Assembly: GCA_964482205.1 (NCBI GenBank)
Contig: CAYZWI010000002.1
Span: 62,001-126,000, forward strand
Source of the DNA: JAZDGX01 sp964482205
Lineage (GTDB): Bacteria > Eisenbacteria > RBG-16-71-46 > CAIMUX01 > WJJG01
Length of the DNA: 64,000 bases
Reading direction: 5' to 3'
Position numbers and translations under genes: made by a program. Within the stretch, counting starts at the first letter, position 1; every line of letters begins with the position of its first letter. Under the pieces are notes generated by a model that was not told the origin of the DNA, did no database searches, and worked only from the letters and a program-made list of their open reading frames with translations. This document shows positions 29,544 to 37,304 of this stretch, piece by piece.

Positions 29544-30581
29544 ATGCACAGGCTGATCGTCGCTTCGCTGCGCAAGGGCGCGGGCAAAACCAGCATCATC
29601 GTCGGGCTCGGCCGGACGATGGACAAGAAGATGGGCTACCTGAAGCCCTTCGGCGACCGGTTGCTCTATCGCAAGAAGCGCCTCTGGGACTACGACGCCG
29701 CGCTGGTCACGCGCATCTTCCAGCTCGCGGAGAATCCCGAGGAGATGAGCATCGGGTTCGACCACTCCAAGCTGCGCTTCATGTACGACGAGGCGGGCAT
29801 TCGCCAGAAGCTGGGGGAGATCCTGGCCCAGACCGAGGCGGGCAAGGAGGTCGTCTTCCTCGAAGGCGGACGCGAGATCGAGTACGGCATGTCGGTGCAC
29901 CTCGATCCCCTCTCGTTGGCGCGCTACACGGGCGGGGCCATCGTGCTCGTGCTGAGCGGCGACGAGGGCACCCTGCTCGACGATCTCACCTTCGCGCATC
30001 GCCAGCTGCGCAGCTCGGACGTCCGGCTGGCCGGCGTGATCTTGAACCAGGTGCAGGATGTCGACGACTTCAAGAACAGCTATCTCGAGAGCGTGACCAA
30101 GCTCGGCATCCCGGTGCTCGGCATTCTCCCCTACGAAGCGGAATTGACGCATCTGTCGATCGCCTTCCTGGGCGAAGCGCTCTTCGCCAAGACGATCGCC
30201 GGAGAGCAGGGCCTCGCACACATCGTGCGCAACATCTTCGTCGGCGCGATGTCGACCGACGCCGCCATGCGCAATCCCTTCTTCACCAAGGGCGAGAAGC
30301 TGCTGATCACGAGCGGCGACCGCAGCGACATGATCCTCGCGGCCCTGGAAGGCGACACCGCGGGCATCGTGCTCACGAACAACATCCTGCCGCCCGCCAA
30401 CATCATCTCGCGCGCGGCCGAGCGCCATGTGCCGCTGCTGCTGGTCGCGGCCGACACCTACGAGGCGGCGCGCCAGGTCGACAACATCGAGCGCCTGCTC
30501 ACCAGCGAGGACGCGGCCAAGATCGATCTCCTCGCCCAGATGGTGAAGAAGCACGTCGATCTGGGGAAGTTGCTGGTTTAG
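29544..30581 (+). CDS. P-loop NTPase with DRTGG domain
   Basis: A 345-residue protein. The first ~215 residues are a dethiobiotin-synthetase-like P-loop ATPase: ASLRKGAGKTSIIVG (Walker A), then VFLEGGREIEYG and AGVILNQVQD. Residues about 220-330 form a DRTGG domain, the regulatory domain found in long phosphotransacetylases: LITSGDRSDMILAALEGDTAGIVLTNN. It is the last gene of the acetyl-CoA operon, 10 nt after the synthetase, with AGGGAGGA at the start. It may sense or regulate acyl-CoA/acyl-phosphate flux; the exact role is unproven. Confidence 0.8.
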   Translation: MHRLIVASLRKGAGKTSIIVGLGRTMDKKMGYLKPFGDRLLYRKKRLWDYDAALVTRIFQLAENPEEMSIGFDHSKLRFMYDEAGIRQKLGEILAQTEAGKEVVFLEGGREIEYGMSVHLDPLSLARYTGGAIVLVLSGDEGTLLDDLTFAHRQLRSSDVRLAGVILNQVQDVDDFKNSYLESVTKLGIPVLGILPYEAELTHLSIAFLGEALFAKTIAGEQGLAHIVRNIFVGAMSTDAAMRNPFFTKGEKLLITSGDRSDMILAALEGDTAGIVLTNNILPPANIISRAAERHVPLLLVAADTYEAARQVDNIERLLTSEDAAKIDLLAQMVKKHVDLGKLLV

Positions 30582-30620
30582 GCGAAAGCCACGCGCAACG
30601 CCCACAAGGCACGGATCGCA

Positions 30621-30660
30621 AGCGACCTCTCGGCTCAAGGCCGGGAGGTCGCTCGAGTTT
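30621..30660 (+). terminator. Terminator of the acetyl-CoA operon
   Basis: AGCGACCTCTCGG pairs over 13 bp (one G-U) with CCGGGAGGTCGCT across a 7-nt loop, followed by CGAGTTT. It lies 40 nt after the stop at 30581. Confidence 0.75.
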
Positions 30661-30909
30661 CTGGGCAGATGACAACCGCGCGGCGATGCAGGGCAGCAAG
30701 GGCGGCGCATGGCCGCGATGCCGCCCTTTGCCTGTCGTCTTGCGAGAGGCCCTGCTACAGTCATGCACTCACTCTGGTGGTTGGGCATGGGCCTGACTGC
30801 TGAGTCTGAGGCTGGGCCTCAGCGCTTGGCCCGGGCGCGGACAGGTTGGCCTGCGCCCTGCAGACTGCCGCAGCCGTCAGCGTCAATTGGCTGAGGGGTT
30901 CGAACCGAA

Positions 30910-31860
30910 ATGCAGCCTGAGCTTCCACCTTATCGCCCGCCGAGCGAGGCGCAGTCGATCCTCATCCGCGTGACGCGCGGATGCGCATGGAATCGATGCG
31001 CTTTCTGCGCCATGTACAAAGGCGAGCGCTTCTCCCTCCGCACTGTGGAAGAGATCGAAAACGATCTGAAGATCATGGCGCAGTGGGACGGATTTCAAAC
31101 GCCCGGCCGCCCGATCTTTCTCGCCGATTCCGACACGCTCGTGCACCCTCGCCTGCCCGATGTCGTTCGCGCCGTTCGCGCGCATTTCCCTGCGGCGGGC
31201 CGCATGACCACCTATTGCCGCTTGCACACTCTCTGGCGGCGGACGCCCGAGTTCCTGCGCGAATTGCGCGAGGCCGGATTGGATCGCCTGCACGCGGGGT
31301 TGGAATCGGGATCGTCAGAGATCCTCGAGAGAATGCGGAAGGGCATCGATCCCGAGCGAGCGGTGGCCGGGGCGCGTCATGCGCTCGACGCGGGCTTCGA
31401 GCTCAGCCTCTACTACTTGAGCGCCATGGGCGGTGAGGAGCATTGGGAAGCGCACGCGCGCGAGTCGGCGCGCGTGATCGCGGCCGCGCCCCCGCATTTT
31501 CTGCGAGTGCGAAGCCTGGTCGTGCTGCCGGGCACCCCGTTGCACGAGGAACGCGCCGCGATTGGATTCACGCCCGCTTCCCCGCTCACGCGCTTGCGCG
31601 AGATGCGGCTGCTGGTTCAGGAGTTGTGCGAGGGCTTGCGCGAGCACGGCAACAGTGCCGAGCTCGAAATCTGCAGCGATCATTTCTCGAACTACATCTG
31701 GGCGGACGGCGAAATGATTTTCGGAGGCGTCAACGGCTACCTGCCCGCCGATCGGGATTTCCTGCTCGGCACGCTGGACGAGATCATCGCGGCCGCGGCT
31801 TCGCGCCGGCTCATCGACCCGGCTTCGCTGGCGGCAAACGGACGGATCCTGAACCTGTGA
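30910..31860 (+). CDS. Radical SAM protein with CX4CX2C cluster motif
   Basis: A 316-residue radical SAM enzyme. The cluster motif is C25-AWNR-C30-AF-C33 followed by AMYKG, an Elp3/YgiQ-neighbour type with four residues between the first cysteines rather than three. An LHAGLESGSSEIL stretch (the SAM-binding GE-like region) and IFLADSDTL support the fold. No cobalamin or SPASM domain is present. The start at 30910 follows the non-coding gap. Substrate is unknown. The gene precedes the B12 riboswitch but is transcribed before it and is probably independent. Confidence 0.8.
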   Translation: MQPELPPYRPPSEAQSILIRVTRGCAWNRCAFCAMYKGERFSLRTVEEIENDLKIMAQWDGFQTPGRPIFLADSDTLVHPRLPDVVRAVRAHFPAAGRMTTYCRLHTLWRRTPEFLRELREAGLDRLHAGLESGSSEILERMRKGIDPERAVAGARHALDAGFELSLYYLSAMGGEEHWEAHARESARVIAAAPPHFLRVRSLVVLPGTPLHEERAAIGFTPASPLTRLREMRLLVQELCEGLREHGNSAELEICSDHFSNYIWADGEMIFGGVNGYLPADRDFLLGTLDEIIAAAASRRLIDPASLAANGRILNL

Positions 31861-32074
31861 GTTGTGAGCGCAAGGCAGCGTCCGACGGGCGCGCTTCGCT
31901 GCGTCCGCTCAGGGCACTTGCGAAAATCGTGCCGTGACTTCGCGGCCCGCTCTTGACTTCCGGCGCGCGCGTCCCTACTCTGCCGACGCGGGTCTCGTGA
32001 TGGAGCCGGGTTGAAGTTGTCCGGCGCGGCGAGCGCTTCACGATTCGGCCGGCCCTCAGCGAGACGCGCACGAT

Positions 32075-32238
32075 CCTTCCGGTCCGGCACATCGCCGGAG
32101 CAAAAGGGAAAACGGTCGAACGCCGTTGCGGGCCCGCCGCTGTAGTCGGGGACGGCCCTCGCACGATGCCACTGCCTGATCGAGGCGGGAAGGCGCGAGG
32201 GGCCGGACGATCCGAGAGCCAGAAGACCTGCCGGAAGG
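32075..32238 (+). ncRNA. Cobalamin (B12) riboswitch
   Basis: CCTTCCGG (32075-32082) and CCGGAAGG (32231-32238) close the outer stem. Inside are AAAGGGAA...GGTCGAACGCC, the core CCCGCCGCTGTA at 32133-32144, and GCCAGAAGACCTGCC at 32218-32232, the B12-box-type end. It lies 127 nt before the TonB-receptor start, with no T-run terminator seen, so control is probably at translation initiation. Confidence 0.9.
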
Positions 32239-32365
32239 AAGTCAGGCGATTTACGAAGGCCCGTGGCCGGCCGGCGTCGCTCCCGCCATCCATCGGCTTT
32301 CCTGAATCCCTGGACGCGGCACATCAGGGCAGGTGTCCAGCGTCTTGTCTCCTCGCGGCGAGGGG

Positions 32366-34699
32366 ATGGACGCGCGCATGCAGCGCTTTCGACAATTCAC
32401 GCGGGCCCGGGAGTCCCTTGCGGCTGTGCGAAAGACCACGCGCCGGCTCTCGCGGACCGCTCCCTGGGCGTCGAGCGCCGTGCTCCTCGTCTCATGTGCG
32501 ATTGCATTCCTCGTACCGCACATCGCGCACGCGCAAAGCGACTCCGCGAGTGCCGCAACCAATACGGCAAGCAACGCCGGCCCGATTGCAGATGCATCGT
32601 CCACCGCCGACTCGAGCGGCGCCTCCGACGTCTCCCCCATTCCCTTCTGGCGCGTGCCGCTCGACACGGTGCGCGTGCACGGAGAGCGGCTCTCGCGAAA
32701 GAAAGCGCTCGCGCGCCAAAGCGCCTTCTCCGATTTGATCCAGGTGAACGATGCGCGCGCGGCCGGCGAGGATCTCGGCGCCCTCCTCGCCCGCAGCGCG
32801 GGAATCGGCGTGACGCGCTTGGGCGGCCCCGGCACGCCGGCGACCGTCTCCATTCGCGGACTCGCCGCCGGCGATGTCGAGATCTATGTCGATCGCACGC
32901 CTCTGCGCAGCGCGACGCAGGGAACGGTGGACTTGAGCTCGATCGACCTTTCGCGCGTCTCCGCCATCGAGGTCTATCGCAGCGCGCCCCCCTCCGATGT
33001 CGGCGGGCTCGTCTCCTCGGCGGTCGTGCGCCTGGTGACGGACGAAGGTGATCGCCCGGGCGTGAGCATGCGCCTCACTTCGGGCAGCCACGGCACGCGC
33101 GAATTGAGCGAGCTTCTCTCCGCGCGCATGGGCCGCCACGCGCTCTTCGCCTCGTTGTCGCGCTCGTCGACGCAGAACGACTTCCGCTTCTTCAGCGACA
33201 ACGGGACCGAATACGAGACGGCCGACGATGCCTGGCGAACATGGACGAACGGCGACCAACTTCGCCAGACGCTCTTCGGCCGCTGGAGAACGGATCTCGG
33301 AAAAGCCGCGAGCGCCGCCTGGTCCAGCGAGATCTCGCGCCGCGACCAGGGCATTCCGGGAAGCAGCCGGCTTCCCACGCAAAGCGTGCGCCTGGCAAGC
33401 GAGACCGCGCTTCATCGCTTCGAGATCGAAAGCGGGCGCCGTTTCTCGATCGCGCGCGCGAATGTGTGGGGCTATCAAGAGACCACCGGTCGCGCGTATC
33501 GCGATCCCGATCGCGAGCTCGGCATGTACGGCTTTCCGAAGGAGCTCGATCAGGAACAGCTTCGCCGCGCCGTCGGCGGGCATCTGCAGCGGACGGTGTC
33601 GGGCGGCACCCTTCTTCCCGGCGCGCATCATCTGGAATTGCTCGGAGAATTCTCCGACGAGCGTCTCGAACAGGAACCGCCCGAGGGACGGCCGCGTGAA
33701 GATCTTCGCCGGCGGCGCACGCGCGTATGGTCGATCGGCGATCAGTGGGATGCCTTCACCGGCCGCGTGCGCGTCTCGGCCTTCTACCGCTGGGATCGCA
33801 GCGCCGACAACTACACCGGCGTGAATCCCTATCGCCCCTTCCTCGCGCAACCCGAGCATGTCACTACCGCGCGCAGTCCTCGCGTCGGATGCGTCATGTC
33901 TCTAGGGAAAGGGCACGCGCTCAAAGCGAACTATGCCCGCCAGGCGCGCTTCCCCACTTTCACCGAGCTCTTCGGGTCCGAAGGTACGATCCGTCCGAAC
34001 GCGGGGCTCGCGCCGGAAGAAGGCTGGCAGGCCGACGCGGGCTGGACCTGGGAGAGCGAACGAGGCCCCTTCGGCCTCGGGTTGTCGGCCGAGCAGGTGT
34101 TCTACACCACGCGCAAGAAGCAGATGATCGTCTTCGTCCTCGTTTCCGATCACGAGACGAAGCCTTTCAATCTCGATCGCATTCGCATCGACGGCTATGA
34201 GCTGAGCGTGTCCGCCGATCATCTGCCGGGATTGCGCGGTCTGCGGATTCTTCCGGCGATGGAGGAACGCATTCGTGCATGGCTGGGAGCAAGCGATGCG
34301 GAGCAGACCGCCTCGTCCGATGCGCGCCTGACGCTTCACCTCACCTGGCAGGATGCGCGCGACGAAGGCGTCTCGCCCGTCTATCACGGGAAGGTCCTGC
34401 CCTACCATCCGGCGCTGCAAGGCCAGGCGATCCTCGACCTCGTTCAGGGAAGATGGACACTGGGAACCACTGCCCGTTATCGCAGCGCGGTGTATTGGGG
34501 CCGGTCGAATCTGCCCATGTTTCGCGCGGCCGCCCAGTGGCAGCAGGACCTCTCGTTGCGCTGCGCCCTGCTCGGCTCCCGCCTCTCGGCCGCGGTGCGG
34601 GTCGAGAATGTGTGGAATCGAGAGATGGAGGATGTGCGCGGCTATCCCCTGCCCGGCCGCTCCTGGTTCACGGAGTTGCAGTGGAGGCCGGTGCCCTAG
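32366..34699 (+). CDS. TonB-dependent outer-membrane receptor, probable cobalamin transporter
   Basis: A 777-residue TonB-dependent receptor. A signal peptide ends AHAQ (about residue 57 of this start). The plug domain runs from about 110: DTVRVHGERLSR is the TonB-box-like start and VSIRGLAAGDVEIYVDRTPL, VSAIEVYRSAPP are typical plug strands. The rest is a 22-strand-type barrel ending WFTELQWRPVP, with SLGKGHALKANYARQARFPTFTELFG characteristic of BtuB/FhuA-like receptors. The cobalamin riboswitch upstream makes B12 the likely substrate. Start at ATG 32366; an upstream GTG at 32333 is also possible. The next gene is 24 nt on. Confidence 0.9.
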   Translation: MDARMQRFRQFTRARESLAAVRKTTRRLSRTAPWASSAVLLVSCAIAFLVPHIAHAQSDSASAATNTASNAGPIADASSTADSSGASDVSPIPFWRVPLDTVRVHGERLSRKKALARQSAFSDLIQVNDARAAGEDLGALLARSAGIGVTRLGGPGTPATVSIRGLAAGDVEIYVDRTPLRSATQGTVDLSSIDLSRVSAIEVYRSAPPSDVGGLVSSAVVRLVTDEGDRPGVSMRLTSGSHGTRELSELLSARMGRHALFASLSRSSTQNDFRFFSDNGTEYETADDAWRTWTNGDQLRQTLFGRWRTDLGKAASAAWSSEISRRDQGIPGSSRLPTQSVRLASETALHRFEIESGRRFSIARANVWGYQETTGRAYRDPDRELGMYGFPKELDQEQLRRAVGGHLQRTVSGGTLLPGAHHLELLGEFSDERLEQEPPEGRPREDLRRRRTRVWSIGDQWDAFTGRVRVSAFYRWDRSADNYTGVNPYRPFLAQPEHVTTARSPRVGCVMSLGKGHALKANYARQARFPTFTELFGSEGTIRPNAGLAPEEGWQADAGWTWESERGPFGLGLSAEQVFYTTRKKQMIVFVLVSDHETKPFNLDRIRIDGYELSVSADHLPGLRGLRILPAMEERIRAWLGASDAEQTASSDARLTLHLTWQDARDEGVSPVYHGKVLPYHPALQGQAILDLVQGRWTLGTTARYRSAVYWGRSNLPMFRAAAQWQQDLSLRCALLGSRLSAAVRVENVWNREMEDVRGYPLPGRSWFTELQWRPVP

Positions 34700-34723
34700 C
34701 CCGGATCACCCAAGGAGAATCTG

Positions 34724-36178
34724 ATGACTTTGTCCATCCGTTTGGCTCGAGTGGCGTTGCTGCTGGCGGTGCTTGCGTTCGCGGTCGAAGGTGTCGCCTC
34801 CGCTCCCGCGTACACGCAGGGCGATTACCTCTTCATCCTGACGCGCGAGCTGCCCGGCGCGGGGGGAGCCTTCTCGCTGATGGATATGAACCAGCCCTGG
34901 CAGCACGACAACAACTACGGAGCGGCACACGAGGACGCGGTCGCCTTCTTCCATGAAGGCTTGATCTATGTCGTGAATCGCGCGGGCGCGGACAACATTC
35001 GCGTGATCGACCCCGCGCTGAACTTCCAGACGATCCGCCAGTTCTCGGTCGGCACGGGATCGAATCCGCAAGAGATCTGCTTCGTGGAAGCCGGTCGCGC
35101 ATTCGTCACCCGCTACGACGACAACGAGCTCTGGGAAATCGACCCCCGTACCGGCCAGCACACGGACACGATCGATCTCGCCCCGCTGGCCGATGCCGAT
35201 GGGCTGCCCGAGATGCACGCGATGGCGATTCACGGCGGCTTCCTGTATGTCACGCTCGAGCGCCTGAACCGCGACTACTGGATGCCCGAGCCGCCTTCGT
35301 ATCTCGCCGTCATCGATCTGGCCGACAACTCGCTCGTCGACATGGATCCTGCCCTCCCCGGCATGCAGGGCTTTTCGCTCCAGGCGACCAATCCGTACAG
35401 CGGAATCGTGATCGACCCGTTGACGGGCGACTTCCTGATCGGGGAAACCGGAGACTACGGCGTGCTGGACGGCGGCATCGAACGCTTCGATCCGGGCCTG
35501 CGCGTAAGCCTGGGCATGGCGATCGGCGAAGCGGAACTGGGCGGCGACCTGAATGCCTGGAAGACCGCGGACGGAGACGCTGGATTCGCCGTCGTCATGA
35601 CTCCGTTCCCCGAAAGCCACACCAATATCGTGGCATTCACGCTGAGGAGCGGAGAGAACCAGGGTACGATCGCTTCCTCGAGCGAATACGCCTATGCCGA
35701 CCTGCACATCGACGTGCCGCGCGGACAGCTCTTCGTCGCGGATCGCAGCTATGCGAATCCCGGCATCCGGATCTACGACCTCGAGACCCACGCGCAGCTT
35801 TCCGCGGGCGTGATTCCCGTGGGCCTCTATCCGCTGGATCTCCTCGGCGTGCCCGGGCCGCATTCGGATGTGACGGAGAGCGACCTATCAAGCGCGCTGC
35901 GGGTCGAGGCGTTTCCCCAGCCCGCATTCGGGCCGGTCACGATTCGCGTGCGGACGGCAAGCGACCACGCGGTCGCCGACCGCGGCGTGAGTGTGCGCAT
36001 TCTCGATTCCTCCGGCCGCGTCGTTGCCGATCTGTTGCAGCGCGCCGAAACTCGCGATGCCCTCATCCGATGGGATGGCTGCGATCGTGACTTGCGGCGG
36101 GCGCCGGGAGGGGTCTACTGGATCGAAGCGCGCGCGCTGGGGCAAACGGCGTCCACGAAGCTTCTCATTGTGGATTGA
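34724..36178 (+). CDS. Secreted beta-propeller with sorting tail, possible BtuG-like partner
   Basis: A 484-residue exported protein. Signal peptide 1-27. About 30-390 form a seven-bladed YVTN-type beta-propeller: repeated blade cores such as LIYVVNRAGADNIRVIDPA, LWEIDPRTGQHTDTIDL, LYVTLERLNRDYW, and LFVADRSYANPGIRIYDLE. The C-terminal ~85 residues are the shared FlgD-like tail. It starts 24 nt after the TonB receptor, with AAGGAG, so it shares the B12 riboswitch. In Bacteroides the propeller lipoprotein BtuG sits on BtuB and captures B12; the same order here, with a sorting tail rather than a lipid anchor, suggests an analogue. Confidence 0.75.
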   Translation: MTLSIRLARVALLLAVLAFAVEGVASAPAYTQGDYLFILTRELPGAGGAFSLMDMNQPWQHDNNYGAAHEDAVAFFHEGLIYVVNRAGADNIRVIDPALNFQTIRQFSVGTGSNPQEICFVEAGRAFVTRYDDNELWEIDPRTGQHTDTIDLAPLADADGLPEMHAMAIHGGFLYVTLERLNRDYWMPEPPSYLAVIDLADNSLVDMDPALPGMQGFSLQATNPYSGIVIDPLTGDFLIGETGDYGVLDGGIERFDPGLRVSLGMAIGEAELGGDLNAWKTADGDAGFAVVMTPFPESHTNIVAFTLRSGENQGTIASSSEYAYADLHIDVPRGQLFVADRSYANPGIRIYDLETHAQLSAGVIPVGLYPLDLLGVPGPHSDVTESDLSSALRVEAFPQPAFGPVTIRVRTASDHAVADRGVSVRILDSSGRVVADLLQRAETRDALIRWDGCDRDLRRAPGGVYWIEARALGQTASTKLLIVD

Positions 36179-36321
36179 CGCCAGGTCGAAGTCGAACGCC
36201 GCGCCGCTTCGCCTCGAGCCTACGGCCGCGCTTCGGTAGGTTCCTGTCGGCACAAGGCCCGCGTGTGTCTCGAGACCGGCGCGCGCGTGCGGACGCTTCA
36301 ATAGGATCGTGTCGGCGCGAA

Positions 36322-36439
36322 GCCCGCGTATGTCTCGGGACCGGCGCGCGCCTCGTACGCTCAGCGCTGTCAGAGCCGAGAGAGGCCTGAAGTCTTCTAT
36401 GGCCGCGCTTCGCTAACGTCCCTTGGACCTACGCGGGCC
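36322..36439 (-). repeat. Arm copy D of the ~150-bp repeat, shortened
   Basis: It matches copy B but lacks about 30 bp between two GCGCGCGCC words, as if lost by recombination. The same GTACGCTCAGCGCT and GGCCGCGCTTCGCTAAC words remain. It ends GGACCTACGCGGGCC. Confidence 0.7.
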
Positions 36440-37004
36440 TCGCGCCGAAGATCTTGTCTGAAGGACGCCCGCATCCTGCAGCGCAGTCGTATCAAGCAAG
36501 TACAGCGAGCCGCATCGACCCGGCATGCGCGGCGTACGATCGTGCGCTGTTGCGTCAGTACTCGCCTAGCGCGCGTTCCGACAGCGTCAAGCGACCGCAT
36601 CGCGTGCCATGCGCGCTCGTCGTCTCTTGCGAGCGCTCCGTCCGCTTCGCTCATGCACGGCGAGTCTGCGATGCGGTGCGGCGCACGAGACCGCATGTCC
36701 GCGCGACGAATCCGGTGCACGGGACCCGGCACCGTGCTTGCTCGAATCCGGACGACGGTGCGGAGCCCGCGTAGCGTCTGTGCGAATGCGATGCCGTCGG
36801 GCCGGCGGAATGTTGCCGCGACCGCACGCCGCGGCAGGTTGCGCAGCATGTGCATGGATGCAGCGCCGCGGGGCCAACATGGTCTCGCGACTGCGCGCTG
36901 CAGAGACCGCGCAGCATGCGCACGAATGAGGCGACGCGGGGCCCGCGGAGTGTCTGAGCGACCGCACGCCGCGGAGGCTGCGTGGCATGGACTCAGCGCT
37001 GCGG

Positions 37005-37156
37005 GGCCCGCGTGGTGTCCTTAGGGATGTTAGCGAAGCGCGGCTGTAAAAGACTTCAGGCCTCTCTTGGCCTTGACAGCGCTGAGCGTACAAGGCGCGC
37101 GCCCCCTGCGTGAACTCTCTCAAGGCGCGCGCCGGTCCCGAGACACCACGCGGGTC
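37005..37156 (+). repeat. Arm copy C of the ~150-bp repeat
   Basis: Nearly identical to copy A (1027-1177), including the GTTAGCGAAGCGCGGC core and GACAGCGCTGAGCGTACAAG. It starts GGCCCGCGTGGTGTC and ends GACACCACGCGGG. Confidence 0.8.
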
Positions 37157-37290
37157 TCGCGGCGCCAGGTACCACATGCCTCGCTGTCCCAACGCGCCGG
37201 TCCCGAGACACCACGCGGGCCTCGCGGCGCCAGGTACCACATGCCTCGCTGTCCGAGCGCGCACGCTCCGGGACACCGCGCTGGGCCTCG
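37134..37290. repeat. ~65-bp tandem repeat at the right end of block 2
   Basis: Units begin GGTCCCGAGACACCACGCGG at 37134 and 37199, continue through CTCGCGGCGCCAGGTACCAC, and a degenerate third runs to about 37290. The single degenerate copy in block 1 is at about 1155-1245. Confidence 0.75.
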
Positions 37291-37304
37291 CGGCGGATCC
37301 TCGC

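Larger units (their letters stand above)
36218..37300. repeat. Non-coding repeat block 2 with tandem and inverted modules
   Basis: This block fills the gap between two convergent genes. It holds degenerate arm D (36322-36439), a ~565-bp spacer, arm C (37005-37156), and tandem ~65-bp units at 36256 and 36322, 36817-37004, and 37134-37300. The unit ends in GGCCCGCGTGGTGTC or its reverse. Same overall plan as block 1 (402-1245). No supported gene inside. Confidence 0.7.

Noticed and set aside
30860..30925. tRNA-like GGTTCGAACC near 30897
   Set aside because: Flanking bases do not form a T-stem, and no acceptor or anticodon arm can be drawn.
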